Notes: a model not told the origin generated them from the letters alone. A stretch of 64,000 bases of DNA from Ornithodoros turicata (GCF_037126465.1 NC_088203.1:50734489-50798488); one strand, 5' to 3'; positions 11,291 through 23,799 are shown, counted from the first letter of the stretch. Made by a program: numbers and translations.

Positions 11291-13418
11291 CTCTGCTTTC
11301 TTCTACCGCGAGTAGAAGTCATTGTCACCTTAATCTCTTCCTACCGAAACCTGCTGCAGTATAGTACAGTAGGTCAATCTTCGGAAATAGTGAGTCACCT
11401 GCAATTTCCAAGTTAAAATGTTGCACCCCTCAGCGCTTCTATTCTGCAGAGCTCAAGGGTCAACGCATTGGAACTTTGGAAGGAGATCCACAAAGAGGTA
11501 GTTCACAACACTGAATTCGTAGCTGCGATTCGTCTTCCTCTTCGACACTGCCATGTCGACTAGCTTTTACTGATTTATCGCCGTGGCTTGAGCTCTTCCA
11601 AAATGTTCATAGTGATGGACAGAAAAGACGAAAACAATGTGCTGGTTAAATGCATAATCTGTTTATAGAAAAAAACTATTTTGTACAAAAGCGGCCAACT
11701 CCAATCTGATTATGCCGACGAAGATATGTGTAATTTCACGACCCTTAATTGGTGATATGTCTTATTAACATTATAGGATGCTGATTTCAGGCAGAGTCTG
11801 GTGATATGGTCCTGTCGACCTCCCATATTTTTTCCGTTCCAATATATATTAAAGCCTAGTGTTTAGGAAGTGCGTCGGCGGAGGGCATAGCTCAAAATAT
11901 CTTATAGCTGGACGATTCCACGCGAAATGATCCAGCTATCGAGAATTTTTACGAAATTTACGAAATTTTTTTAGCAGTCCCTAATAGTGCAAAACGACAC
12001 ATCACGAGACATTTCTTCCCAGGTATCAATGTGGCGGGTGCTAGACACGAGCAAAGCTCGCGGCGCTGGGGAAAACCGTGCCGAAAACGGTAGCAGCGGC
12101 TCATAGAGAGCACCTAGGGGTGTGCGGTTTTCATTTGCGTATAGAGAAAACGGTGCTCTAAACAGCGGCGCAAATGCCGGTTGTCATGCTGTAATCGGTG
12201 CTGGTATACACACGCCGGAAGGTTCGCAATATGTTTGTGGAAAATCAAACCATTAAATTTTAATGAATATGTTTTACTTCCAAGGTCTCATGAAATACTT
12301 CAACAGGAAAAATCGCAAGACACGCAACTTTCGTAGTCATTGCAAGAGAAATAGGGGAAGTATGCGATTTTTCGAAAATTCGCTACAATCGAGCGTAAAT
12401 CACGCAATGAAGAGGTCAGAAGAGACGTCTGAAACCAAAGCAGTTTTATAGAACGAGCCTTCCTCTACAACGTATTAAAAAGTCTCGATGGTGTTTTTTT
12501 GTATTCAAGATAATTTTTTTTTGTACCAGAGGGTATTACGGCCACACTGACCCACGTTGTATATGTCCGGTGGGGTGCTATATTTGTTTCTTGGCCTCCC
12601 GTTTTAATGCCTTCTATTTCTGACTTTTTCTGGTTGGTTTTCAATATGACAACCATCCGGACCAAAGGAACGTGGCTCCAGTTGAGCGCTGTGGAGTTCG
12701 AATTAACCAACATGAATATTAAGCGCGTAAATACATGTTCAGTTGATCACCCTTTAACTGTCATATTTAAATGCTGAACAATTCAGCAAACATATTAACC
12801 ACGGATAATCTAACAAATTATAACGCTAGAGGAAAAGTTGAACATACAGAATATATACATTTATACATACATACATTTATATGGTAGAACTACTGGAAGC
12901 GACGGAATCTCGTGGTAGTGGTTCTTGGTCCAAGCTGTCCTTGACTCCAGTGAGGCTCACAGCTTTATAAAGCCGTGTACCATCCGCGGATGGAAGCGTA
13001 TACCACCGGGTATCCACGGAAACTTACGGGTTCGGATGAAATATCGACGCTTGTTGTGATCTGCGGATCGGACGCGAATGGTGCCGGATCGGGAGCGGGT
13101 CAGATGCGGATAAACCTCGAGATTGCGCCATAAATTTTCTCCCCACTAGGTACCGAACACTGAGTACAAGGTGTACGCAAGCCGCTAGCGCGTCTGGGGG
13201 AGATCTCTAACGCCTCGAGTCGAGGTGCGCGCTCGGCGCGGATTTTGCTGTGTTTGGTGGCGTGTATTCTTTCGTGGCAGCTAAATCTGCGCTTGCAGTC
13301 GTGTATCCTTTGGTGGCATCGTGAGCTCTCAGGACCTGTCCTCGCTGCAAAAGCTATGCCCCTGCGGGATTTTCACTGTCAGGAGAAGACAGAGGAAGTC
13401 GCCCGTATGGATGAAGTT

Positions 13419-14434
13419 TACTCATAGAAAAATCTATACCTTTAGAGGTATACATCGCCGGCTCAATAACTTAGCCCTTCTTAGGTATAATTTTATACCC
13501 CGCTTACAGGTAAAAAAATAGTCCTCAACAAAGAGCTATATGCCATACCTTTAGGTGGTACAGCTCTATAGCCATGTGAGGGTCTGCACGAGTGCCATCA
13601 TGGTATTAAATCACACTTATGCATAGTGATTTTTACAGGAGGGAGCTAGAAAAATCACATTTGGAGGGAAGAAAAGTTTTTGACATAGAAACACAACAGA
13701 CGTACTACTAACACACGCAACCGTATGTGGTTGTGAAGTAGAAAACAAAGCCCGTAAACATTACTTGTAAAACAAACCCTTGTAAAACAAAAAGAAAATA
13801 TGGAGTTAAAAAAATTTCAACGAGCAAGATCGCTCCGCGCAGCCATCAAGTGTGCATCACGATGAATTGTGTGTATCGCGAGATAGACATGTACAGAGCA
13901 ATAAATAGTAATATACCGGTGGCGACTTGACAAACTGTGGAGCAGCCTTCGTCTGGTACGCAACCCTAAGGGTGAGGACATCTAGATTCAACATTCCAGC
14001 AATACAGATATTATGGAGCCATAAACTAACCATGTGGATTCAGATAGTACTGTACTAATGTCTGTGTTTCTTAACTAAATATCCGTCTGAAGAAAAAATA
14101 ATAATGATGTGATACAACACGTTGCGGAAGTAAAGGTATAAAAACCATAAAGGTATAATGAAACAGAAGGTATAAGCAGCCATCTATACCGTTGTCTATA
14201 CCGTAGCCTGGTGATCTATTCCTGGTTGCGGATACAAACGCGTGGTGATGAGGTATAAATATGGTATGTTAACCCTCCTTTATAACTCTTTCATCCCTTG
14301 AGAAGGGTTGGAGTTATAAATAGGAAATTTTATCTCCTCTATACCCTCCACAGGTATATATCTGAAGCAGAAGGTATAAAAGAGGTATAAGAGGACATTA
14401 TTATACCGTATTTATACCTCTTTTTCTAACAGTG
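13419..14434. mobile_element. GGTATA-rich MITE (CACTGTTAGAAAAA-type ends)
   Basis: The right end, read inward, is CACTGTTAGAAAAAGAGG and the left end is the related TACTCATAGAAAAATC. Both subterminal regions are crowded with GGTATAAA and TATACC words in both orientations, more than twenty in total, including 13437-13560 and 14135-14430. TT flanks both ends, compatible with a 2-bp duplication. There is no coding potential. The design resembles non-autonomous CACTA/EnSpm-like elements, which is an inference. Confidence 0.65.
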
Positions 14435-14984
14435 TTCAGTGACAGCTGTTTTGTGCTAACGGGAAATAAAGTTTATTTCCTGGATAATTGGCTATATGCC
14501 TGGATATATCGAGCCCAGAAGCTGAACTATTGCTGCATGCAACGGGAGACGGATTTTTCGGGTAGGATCCGGATGTCAAAAAGCTCGGCCGGGCAGGGCT
14601 TTAGCTCACACGATAAAAAGTATTACTTAGACCTGGCCATCACCGCTAATCCCCAATCTCGGTCGCCGGCACCGTGCGCACCGGAAACAATACCATAAAC
14701 TTAACCACCCAGGATTGCAATAGGCGCGTTATGCTACAGAAGAAAAGGCTGTGGTAACCTTGCAGAAGTCTGTGCCACAGCAATTGCTTTAACATTAAAA
14801 CCCAACCAGACCAGAAAAAGTTGGAAATAAAGAGAATTAAAACGGGAGACCAAAAAACAAATATAGCACTCCACTAGATACATGCAGCGTGGGTCACTGT
14901 GAACGTAATACCCTCTACTAAAAAAAAAAAGAAAAAAAACTATTTTGTAGAAACCATTCCCACTCGCGGGGTCGTTCTCGCCCG

Positions 14985-15335
14985 TCCGGCCCGTGAAGGA
15001 ACGCTGTGCGAACTCAATCACAAAACAAAGGTTTATTTCATACCTTTTTACAACTAAGATACAGCAGTCGCTTCCAGGTCAACGTAACGTTCGGTCTCCC
15101 GACTCCTCAACCCCCCTGGCGCTTCCTTTTTATCTGCTTCCTGTCCCTCTCCCCCGGGCTCCCCCTCGCCACTCCCCGGCAGCGCGCCCATTCATATCAG
15201 CAATATCGTGGTGGCCAACCGGTGGCGCCCCCACAGGTCTTCACATCCCCCCCCCCCACACACACATAATCCCAGAGCACGTGGTCTTTACAGTTGTTCT
15301 TCGGGGACAAGTTCAATGAGGAAGTCATCTTCTGG
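14985..15335 (-). mobile_element. Possible solo LTR (minus strand)
   Basis: A pyrimidine-rich, promoter-like 350-base block contains AATAAACC on the minus strand near 15035 and C-rich tracts at 15120-15260. It looks like a gypsy-type LTR in its general make-up. I did not see a TG..CA border pair or a target duplication, so this is a weak call. Confidence 0.25.
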
Positions 15336-16031
15336 ACGAGGGCGGCTGTGAAAATGGGGAGGTATCCCCATATCTTGTATACGAAAAAACGCCATCTAGA
15401 TTTTTTTATGTTGTAGAGGAAGGCTTGTTGTATAAAACGGCGTTGGTTTCAGACGTCTCTTCCGACCTCTTCATTGCGTGTTTTACCGCTCGATTGTAGC
15501 TAATTTTGGAAAAATCACATACTTCCCTTATTTTTCCTGCAATGACTACGGACCTTACGTGTCTTGCGATTTTTCCTGTTGAAGTATTCCATGCGACCTT
15601 CGAAGGAAAAAATATTCATTAAAATTTAATGGTTGGATTTTCCACAAAAAAATCGCCAAATAGGAAGAAAGTTGCGAAACTTCCGACCTGTGTATACCAG
15701 TACGGATTACAGCATGACAACCGGGATTTGCGACGCTGTGTAGAGCATGGTTTCCTCTATAAGCAAAAGAAAACCGCACACTTCTAGGTGCTTTCTATGA
15801 ACCGCAGCTGCCATTCACGCCAGGCACGGTTTTCGCCAGCGCTGCGAACTCTGCTCCTGTCTCACACCCGCCACATTGATAAATGGGAAGAAACGTTTCG
15901 TGATATGTCATTTTGCACTATTAAGGACTGCTAAAAAAGTGTCGTAAAAATTCGCGATAGTTTTTGTGAGGGCCGAACAGGTCCGCTGGATCATTTCGCG
16001 TGGAATCGCTCAGCTGTTATTTTAAAACATG

Positions 16032-18103
16032 ATCTTCAAGACTGACCATTTCGAGCATTGCGTTTCCCCACAATTTTCATGCCTCATATCTTCATAACCA
16101 TTAAGTCCATGCAGTCATTTTTTTTTCAAGCTTATTGCCTATGTGCTGCTGTACTGCTTGCTCTATTTTTGAGGCTCTAGGTTTTGCACGTGTGCACATA
16201 GAAAATCGCAGTCGCCTCATTTGCAAAAAATCGCACTTTTTCGGCCCTTACCTGCTTTTCTACAGATGTCAGAAGGTTAATATGTGTGACATCGTTCTGT
16301 TCGTCTTTAAACGCTCTTTCCAGTAAAAGAGATTGTCGGGGAAATCCAGGACATACTTCCTAACGCGCGTTTATTGAGGGGTGGTAACGCTAAAACGGGC
16401 AACATCGGTAGCGTATTTCCCGTCTTCGCCCACTCGTGAAGCGGTTGATATTCCTCACGCACGGTGTTCATGACAAGCTCACATAGTGTAGTGAAAAAAA
16501 TGTTGCTTCAGAAATGGCCGAGGTTCCGTTGCGGACTCTCATGTATGGTGCGGTGTCGACGCCGCGGTAGCGTTTTATGGAGCCGTTATTTGACGAAGGT
16601 CACACACAAGGCGCGAACTAAGAAGCTGCGCATTTCCTGCAGAGCGGCTGAGATAACGCGTCAGAAAGCAGCGAAACATCAGCGAAACATAATATGCTGT
16701 CCGCGTAGTTATCGGAGAGGCGATCGACAGAAGTGGAGAAAGCGCCTCTTTCCTTCGCTCCTGTTGTCTTCATGCCACTTCGTCTAGGCAGAACACATTC
16801 TATTCCTACTGTGTATGAGAACACAAAACCTCAGTGCTCCTTTGCAAGGGCGTACAATGAACAGAGCTCATAGCGTATGTTTGTGCGCACTACGGTGGAA
16901 ACTACTGCAGTGGTAAGAACTACGAAGCAAAAGCTGCCTAGTAGCAAAGTGGGTCTTTACTGACACTGGGCACGGGAAGAGTGGATGCGATGGTGTCGGT
17001 GGCGTAGTTAAACACAATGCCACAGTGTACAACCTGAGATGTACGGCGAATAAGATAATTAGAAATGCGAAGCTGCCCAAAGTTCAGATGCTCATCTGCC
17101 GGCACAAGGCATCGTAAAGAATCGTACAACAACAGCAACAACAACAAGAACACAAAAAAAAACATAAGAAAAAAACGAGAATTGGAACACTTCCAGCGCA
17201 TTCTTTGAATAGTGCCCTCATGTATGCGGGGAAAGCAGGATGAACTGGTAATGGCGTTCGTGAAGTGTACACGGCAAAAACCTCGAAGGGCGCATGGAGG
17301 AAGGTAGCCTTCCACTGTTAGACTTTGTCCCCTTTCCTGTTTGTCATCAATTAAGTACCTTACGTGTGTTCAATTATTGTTTTCACGCACGGCCAACGTT
17401 CATGCTGACCTAATGAGCGTAACTGTTGTCTTTGCAGATTGATATTTGGACTTTATTTCGTAATAAACCTTATAAACCAGAAGTTCACTATCTCAAATGT
17501 GATACGAAGCCACGAAGCCACGAAGCGAGGAAACTCCGCTGTGCAGCCACGCTGCGCCCGTCACGGACCAGCAACGGCAGGTGTGCGCGGGAAGCCGGAA
17601 AATGATGAACTTCAGACATTTCTGAAGTTGATTTATTTTATTTTTTTCACTGCGATATGAGAGCTTGTCATGAGCAACATGTGTGAAAAACATGAACCAC
17701 GCCACGCGTGGGCGAATATGGAAAATCTGCTAGGGAAGTTGCGGGTGTTTGCCTTACAACCCCTCACTGAACACGCGTCATGAAGTATGTCTGAGACTTT
17801 CAAACAATCCCCTTTATATGAATGCAAAGAGCGTTTAAAAGCGAAGAGAAGGATGTCAGACACGTTAACCTTCTGGTTTTTGCAGAAAAGCAATTGCGCG
17901 CCGAAAGTGCGACTTTTGGAAATGAGACGACTTTGCGGTTTTTTATCTGGAGACTTGCAAAATCTAGAACTCCAATGATAGAGCAAACCTAAGCGATAGG
18001 CAATAAGCGCAAAAAATGAACTGCTCGGCCTTAATGGCTACGAAAATACGAGGCCTGAAAATTGGGAGGAAGCGCAGTGGTTGAAATGGTCAGTCTTGAA
18101 GAT
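16032..18103. mobile_element. Long-inverted-repeat element G (about 2.1 kb)
   Basis: ATCTTCAAGACTGACCATTT at the left is mirrored by AAATGGTCAGTCTTGAAGAT at the right. The arms of about 450 bases (16032-16495 against 17650-18103) share the AAGGTTAA...GTCTTTAAACGCTCTTT region. The centre, 16500-17650, has only short ORFs of no recognised family and a poly-purine patch (17130-17175). Confidence 0.8.
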
Positions 18104-18194
18104 TATTTTTTGAAAAAAGAACAAAAGAAAAGTATAAGTCATCTTGAACTATTTCCTCCGCCAATGAACTTACTTAGCACTAGGCGTCAATATA

Positions 18195-18951
18195 CAGGGT
18201 GTCCCAGAAAACATGTCATTGAAATATAATAATAAAAAAAAAAACTACGCCTCCTAGAATCACGCGGTCACCGGCATTTGTTCTTACTAGGTTTTTGCCA
18301 CAGCCTGATGTGAATGTCATGTATCGTAATTTAATTATGTAAATATTTGCGAACTGAACTCGTAAATTTGCCAAGTAAAGATCACTGTTTTACCCCAACA
18401 GTAAGAAACGCGTGCCGAATTCACTCAAATTCATGATAATTGACAGTGATATTCACGAGCTATCTGATCGGAAAAAATAGCCGAACATCGTGCTTTTCGG
18501 AGCACCGGACCATAACGTGCTACGACTTTCTCAGCGCAATCGCTGTCCGTCCGGTGAAAGGAGGTTCCAAACTCAAGCCGCATAGTGACATTAGAAAAAG
18601 TGGCAGTTCGTGAAATTGGGAGACTGAAAGCATGATCCCTGCGAAAGCCGGACGCAATAAGCCATGCCTGTGCTATCTCTTTCTGCGGTAACGGTTAGGG
18701 CTGTGTTTCCAACCTCCTTTCGTAGGACGACAACGAATGCGCTGAAAAATTTGTCGCGCGCTACCTTCGTAGAGCATGATATTCGGCTATTTTTTCTGAT
18801 GGGATAGCCCCTGAATATACTGTCAATTATCACTAATGCGAGTAAATTAGGAGGTGGCAAAAACCTAGTAAGAACAAAGGTCGTTGACCGCATGATTCTA
18901 GGTGGTGTATTTTTGATTATAATTCAATGACACGTTTTCTGAGACACCCTG
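18195..18951. mobile_element. Foldback MITE H1, CAGGGTGTCCC ends
   Basis: Ends CAGGGTGTCCCAGAAAAC and GTTTTCTGAGACACCCTG are inverted copies, and the inversion continues inward for more than 300 bases (CTAGGTTTTTGCCAC appears in both arms). The left flank is TA. A second, disrupted copy is at 47933-49920. There is no coding region. Confidence 0.85.
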
Positions 18952-19044
18952 TTTATTTGAACAAAAACATCTGAGAGGTCGACCGGACGAGGCTGTCTGA
19001 CTGTATACTTGAAATCACCCAGGAAGTAACGGTGAGAGTCACCC

Positions 19045-19165
19045 GTTACTTTTTTTTTTTTTGCCCTTACTTCATTCCACTTTTAGCCGAGTAAATATTA
19101 ACGGTAGAAAAATTACTTTAACCACCAGAGTAACAGTAACGGTAATCAATTACCGTTTTCGAGTA
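19045..19165. repeat. Poly-T and GTAACGG/CCGTTAC repeat
   Basis: A T12 tract is followed by words such as AGTAACGGTAATC and TTACCGTTTTCGAGTAAC. It is a dispersed low-complexity repeat type also seen near 53320. Confidence 0.5.
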
Positions 19166-19726
19166 ACGTGTACAAGTCTGATCTCCAGACACAAGGCCCC
19201 CTCTTCACGTCATTGGGCCTCCATACTCACCATCGGTTTGAACGCAGGCTACACTCCAAAACAAGTCTTCAACCGCACAACATTCTCATTCATTATTCTC
19301 TGTGGTGACAAGTGCCATAGAATGCACGTGAATAATCACTGACTATCTTTTTTTTTTACCGGTGCTCTCCTGGAGCTATGACGCCGGCAATGGACTGGAA
19401 TCTTTGATCATTACTAGTGCATTACTTCACTGGTCTGTCAGTACCGCTCCTCGCGATGTGCAGCATGTTCACACGCGGAGAGTCCTCCCGTTATGTTCGA
19501 GCCGCATGAGTGTCCGAATTGGCGTTGTAGAAATTCTTTACTTAAGCAGTGATTCAAGGGGATGCGCTCTGAATGTCCTGTCTCCTCCCCAATCGAAACT
19601 ATGCTAGATCCCCACGTGTGCAACCTGTAGCGAACTTTCCCAACCCCTTCAGTGCAACGTGATGCGAGAATGTAATTCAAAAGTAGGAGCCTAATTGTTG
19701 TTTTTCTTTATCTCGCAACCCTGCAG

Positions 19727-19779
19727 GGTAAACCTCGAAGAAGGAAATGTTGGAGACGAAGAAGCACAACAAGCAAAAG
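19727..19779 (+). CDS. ABCA-family transporter, 53-bp linker exon
   Basis: This micro-exon lies between CCCTGCAG (acceptor AG at 19725-19726) and the donor GTGAGA at 19780. Its first base completes the Lys codon left open by the exon at 10030-10279, then it reads VNLEEGNVGDEEAQQAK and ends with one base of the next codon. That base plus the first two of the exon at 58232 make Asp. The acidic, low-complexity content fits the linker after NBD1 in ABCA proteins. Phase agreement on both sides is the main support, because a 53-bp exon is too short to identify by sequence alone. Confidence 0.72.
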
Positions 19780-20618
19780 GTGAGAGAAAAGTCATCTAGT
19801 CGCTGGCGGAGCTCCACATGAACTCCGTGCTCTCAATTCTAGGTATTGTCTACCGACTTGTATAAGCTTCCCTCTTTATTTGCGATATAATTTGTACTGA
19901 AAAGTCCGTTTCCTCAATCTTCGGAATGGAACTCCAAAGGGGTCAAACCAAATATTGACCAGACCAGGCAAGGATATCCTATTGTAAAGGAGATGGTATT
20001 CGTCCACGTGAATCCTTGCCAGCGATAGTGCAATGCCCCGGAGGGCCGGATATGTTGGGGAGCCTCTGGGCCCGTAGCTTCACTCCCGGACGTTGCCGAT
20101 AGAATGAAGCGTTTCTGATGGCGCATGCCCGTAGCTCGGAGACTTCATCGTCGTCCACGGGCCGCCACATCACTCCATTCAGAGGCAGGACGGTGATAGT
20201 TCGCGTTTTGCATGACTTGTAGGTGGCGCGTGTGAGCTCCAACATGACGGACGTATCCAGGTTGTCGCTCGGTTTTGATTTTGATCTTTCTGATCCGCAA
20301 TGTTGACTGTCGATGCGTTGAAGCCGAACCAGTATTAAATGCTGCCCATATATTTGTGGCAGGCGTAAGCGGGATGTCCAAAGAAAAGGCTATAGTTCTC
20401 GCGTATTTTCGAGTTTTCGGCGTCTCTGATCAATCACACTTCGTGAAGATGAATTTCGCGTTTACCGGTTGCAAGGCCGAAATAGAAAGTAGAGTGTGTC
20501 CTGCGCTGCAGGAATGTCGGAGACATGCAAGCTCACGACAGCTGTGCAGTGCTCTCTTACAGGTGGGATATTCTAAGTTTGTGCGTGCACGAATGTAGTT
20601 CGGAATTTTTGTGTAAGG

Positions 20619-20717
20619 ATGCGCTACCCGTGTGTCACTGTGGGCATGTTTTTGGGAAACCTTGAACGAAACGGCGCATTCTCTCTGCATCGTTTCCCAA
20701 GTGATTTCACGCCCTAA
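20619..20717 (+). pseudogene. THAP zinc-finger N-terminus remnant
   Basis: The 32-codon frame starts MRYPCVTVGMF and ends GAFSLHRFPSD before a stop. The pattern matches the start of a THAP domain (C-x2-4-C, then a SLHRFP box), found in P-element-type transposases and host regulators. The second cysteine position is Met here and the rest of the domain is absent. It is followed by a short GAAATGTG/CGTGAAAAA repeat (20720-20795). It is likely a fragment of a P-like transposon or a truncated THAP gene. Confidence 0.45.
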
Positions 20718-20954
20718 TTGAAATGTGCGTGAAAAAATGTGCGGTGTGTGAAATGTGAATGAAATGAAATGTGAAATGTGCGTGAAAAAATACGTTTTCG
20801 CGCTATCCCTTGCGCTTTCTTACATATCATAGCTACTTAAATTTGAAACAAACTTGTTCAGGTTTTGTTGTTCAGGTTGTTCAGGTAAACGAAAAGGTTT
20901 TGCTTACCTTCCTGACGTGAGCAGCACCTATCTTAAGTGTTCTTGAGAAAAAGA

Positions 20955-21062
20955 AGAAGCCCAGAAGAAGAACAGTCTCTGTTCGAAATATCGGCGGCTT
21001 CTGTCCTGAGGCAACTCCCTTCCTACATCTCTACTGTTCGCTGGATTTCTACCCATCTACTT
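20955..21062. repeat. Half copy of the TCGAAATATCGGCGGC hairpin repeat
   Basis: This block is nearly identical to the right arm of the hairpin element at 48497-48720 (GAACAGTCTCTGTTCG, then ATATCGGCGGCTTCTGTCC), and continues to TGGATTTCTACCCATCT, the mirror of the start of that element's left arm. Only one arm is present here. Confidence 0.7.
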
Positions 21063-21589
21063 GAGAAAAAAAGTTCGTCACATATGTAGGAGTATCGCTC
21101 CAAGAGTTCTGACACACACACACAAGCATCGCTGATGTAACAGGTTTGCCGATATTGAGTCGCTCAACCCACGTTTTGCGTCGATGAGTCAAATTAGGCG
21201 GGATTCCATGTGTGGAAAGAAGAAAACGCGGAAAGACCTGAAACCAGTAGCCTGCTGCTACTGCTTTGGCTGTCCCTTCGGTGCGTAGAGTCGCATTGCG
21301 GCACAGAACAAAAGTCATTTGGCTGTTCTCACTCTAAAGGTTTCCTAATAGAGGTGATCTCACACGGATAGACTGTTAGTGGTGAACTCATGCCCCTGTA
21401 CCAATGGGAATCCATGTAGCCTCAGATTATTATCGCGATGCCTCTTCCTTTCCCTTTTCTCTTGTTTTTTGCAGTGTTCTGTCTATCACCTGGCCAGAGG
21501 CATGTCCTTCTCTCATCGCATCTTTGCCGCCGATTTGGTACGCCGTTGAAATACGCGCGTCAGAAAAAAAATATTTTCACTTTTTTTTT

Positions 21590-21864
21590 TTTGCACTCGC
21601 TGTAGCATTAGATATTTCGGCTTCCGGTGTATTCGACAAAGTTTGCCAAGGGCTTCCTGATTCTGTAAACAAAAAAGTTATGTTCACTAGGCAAATTTCA
21701 GAGTTCAATTCAGAAATTTCACTTTATTGCAATTGAAATTCGACAAAAGTATTTTTGAAGATGGCAAACTTAATTGCCGCACGGGAGCCGTTGACCGCAT
21801 ATATTTCCGATCTACCGTTTTTTTTATACACCCCAAATGACACTTTTCGTGCCGCTCCCTGTAT
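21590..21864 (-). mobile_element. MITE fragment with CAGGGAGCGGC end truncating a Helitron
   Basis: Read on the minus strand it begins TA-CAGGGAGCGGCACGAAAAG and carries AATTTGCCTAGTGAACA and GGTCAACGGC segments. Similar segments occur in the H1 and H2 elements. The Helitron helicase frame stops exactly at this boundary (after LPPVNASPVY). Confidence 0.5.
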
Positions 21865-23377
21865 ACTGGTGAAGCGTTAACGGGTGGCAGCTGGTACATG
21901 TCACCCGTAGGGTAGAAGTCAAGGTCCCCGAATGGCAGTTTCCCGCAATTTGTTGTAGGCGGGCACACACACTCGCTAGTAACTGCGCACTACACATGCC
22001 GGCATCATCGAGTATGACAGCATCCACGTCGCGCATGACGTGTCGGTAAACGCCGAGTGAACTGGGGTACCACCGATCCCCACTGCAGCCTTGCCTGTCG
22101 ACGCATAGGCCACACGAGCGCTACGTCGCGGCGGGCGCCTGTTCATGACGACTGTGAATCGATTGGACGTGTCCACCACTATGTAACGTGTTGAGACATG
22201 TCATGTGTATCGTGTTGGTTGCTCGCTCCATGGCCGTCAGGTGTACACGATGTATGACATCCAAGACTATCTGCCGTTGCTTGGGGTTACTGCGGCGCAT
22301 CACGGCTGATGCCGTGGCTAATTTGCTCGATGTCAACGTGGTTTGGTTACACGCTTACTCTTGCGCCCTCATGTCGACGCAGTTCAGCAGGCACAGGAAG
22401 AATTGCTTCATCAGCGCTGTGTAGTCGGCTTGGGATCCAACTCGCGCAGTTCTAGCAGCTGGTGGTGTAGATGGCTGATTCCGCGGTTCAATTTGTTGAC
22501 GTAGACGACCAAGTATGCGGCTCACGAATGCGAGTCGAGTATCAGTTGCAAGTCCACGTCGTATTGCAGCGCGTACGTAACTACGGGTCTCGCTTGAAGT
22601 AGATGGTGGCCATTGCAGGGTAGAGCGTATCATGTCAGGGTACGTGTCGGGCGAGATGTCCCGTTGATCTGCCAGGTACGTGTTTATCGTGTCGTGCGTT
22701 TTCGTTTCCAGCGTCTGCCACGCGTTCTTGCCATTCATTGCCATGCGCACCGGCAAGAATGGGATGTTGAAGCCGCTGCGCTCCTCGGCTCGCATGAGGC
22801 AGCTGAAAGTGTGCGCGCGAGTTTGATTGGTATTGAAGCTCTCATTTGTCAGATATTGCTTGTCTACGCTGCACAGCTCGGTGAGCATTTGGACCGTCGC
22901 GGGCATGGTTTCGGACACCGTCTCCCTGGTCAGCCACCCATTTGCCAGCCACAACAGGTTGTGAGTGTGCGGGCTCTCGCGATGTTGCAACTCGATCCGC
23001 AGGATGGGATCGAGCATGCGGTACACGCCGAAAGCATTGTACGGTGGAGTGTACGTGGTCCTCTGCCACTTGGTATGTGCGTTTGAAGGCGTCCAGCTTA
23101 CCAAGTATATCCGATTCTGCGACGTTGGGCTCCAACTGCGCGTGATACTCACTGGACAGACATAAGGAGGCGAGGCCACTTCGCCTCGGTCGTGCTTACG
23201 GTTAGGAAGGCCGTGGGCTTGCCCAACTGCGAAATCATGGCGAAGACATCCCGCTTGCTCCCTGTCCAGTACTGATCCAGCTGTTCATATTTTCGAAGGG
23301 GAATCCTTCTCTATTAGCTGTTCGATCTCCGATCTGCCTTCACGTAATACTTTGTGTGCCGTGAGAATGCGAAAGTG
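21865..23377 (-). pseudogene. Helitron RepHel, downstream part (Rep-like N domain to Pif1 helicase)
   Basis: The minus strand encodes a Helitron-type replicase/helicase in broken frames. From 23370 it reads RILTAHKVLREGRSEIEQL, then LDQYWTGSKRDVFAMISQLG and KPTAFLTVSTTEAKWPRLL, typical of the Helitron-like N domain. The longest open piece runs 23179-22355. Helicase pieces follow: NPKQRQIVLDVIHRV (about 22280), YASTGKAAVGIGGTPVHSAF (about 22080), VILDDAGMCS (Walker B, about 22015) and GDMYQLPPVNASP (about 21890). The P-loop that should lie between NPKQRQ and the TGKAA box is missing, apparently deleted near 22190. A MITE cuts off everything after motif III. It is dead, and the upstream half lies 13 kb away at 36477-37145. 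Confidence 0.85.
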
Positions 23378-23560
23378 CCCAGGGAACACATGGTAGTCTA
23401 GTAGACATCCAGACCTGTCCTAAAGTTAGACTTTAAGGCAATGACCAAACTTGACGTTGACTAGACGTCTAGAGGTCTTACCATTATTTAAACGCCAAAA
23501 ATTAGTGATTTACAAGACCTCTGGTAGACATCTGGTAATTGACGCGTAATTGTAGGCGTC
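23378..23560 (+). repeat. Left subterminal TAGAC-rich repeat of the 13-kb block
   Basis: It has repeated TAGACATC, TAGACGTCTAGAGG and GTAGACATCTGGTAATT words in both orientations, mirrored at 36125-36476. Confidence 0.65.
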
Positions 23561-23799
23561 TTGTAGCAGGCGATGTATATACCACATATTAGAAATCATG
23601 AAGATATTGTCTCATTATGTTTTTAAAAGGTGTAAACACATTCACGCATCAAATAGAGTCACTAAATTATAAGAGGCGGTTCTAAGCTTAGCCTTCATGC
23701 TTACAAAACTGAAGTTCAGTTGTTACAAAAGATATGCAGGAAACTGAATTACTTGATGGCAGAGTTAACATAATTGTGCTGTTCAAGCTGTCCACAAAC

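Larger units (their letters stand above)
11906..16015. mobile_element. Long-inverted-repeat element E (about 4.1 kb)
   Basis: The left arm 11906-12520 is the inverse of the right arm 15370-16015, from AGCTGGACGATTCCACGCG at the left to CGCGTGGAATCGCTCAGCT at the right. Shared blocks include TATCAATGTGGCGGGTG and CCGGTTGTCATGCTGTAAT. The interior (12521-15369) holds a GGTATA-rich MITE and a possible LTR-like patch, and no transposase was recognised. It ends 16 bases before the next inverted-repeat element. Confidence 0.8.

Noticed and set aside
16464..16787. 107-codon ORF in element G
   Set aside because: Arg-rich, without motifs, and it begins in the inverted arm. There is no sign of a transposase DDE or zinc finger.
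19979..20245. 88-codon minus ORF as BEL/Pao or other retroelement remnant
   Set aside because: I compared it mentally with BEL/Pao and gypsy C-terminal motifs and found no convincing match.
20275..20598. 107-codon ORF read as a gene
   Set aside because: No domain, no splice context, and overlapping ORFs of similar length on the other strand (20430-20690). It is probably chance.
22613..23086. 157-codon ORF on the + strand
   Set aside because: It is the mirror frame of the Helitron replicase on the minus strand, and its composition follows that gene.
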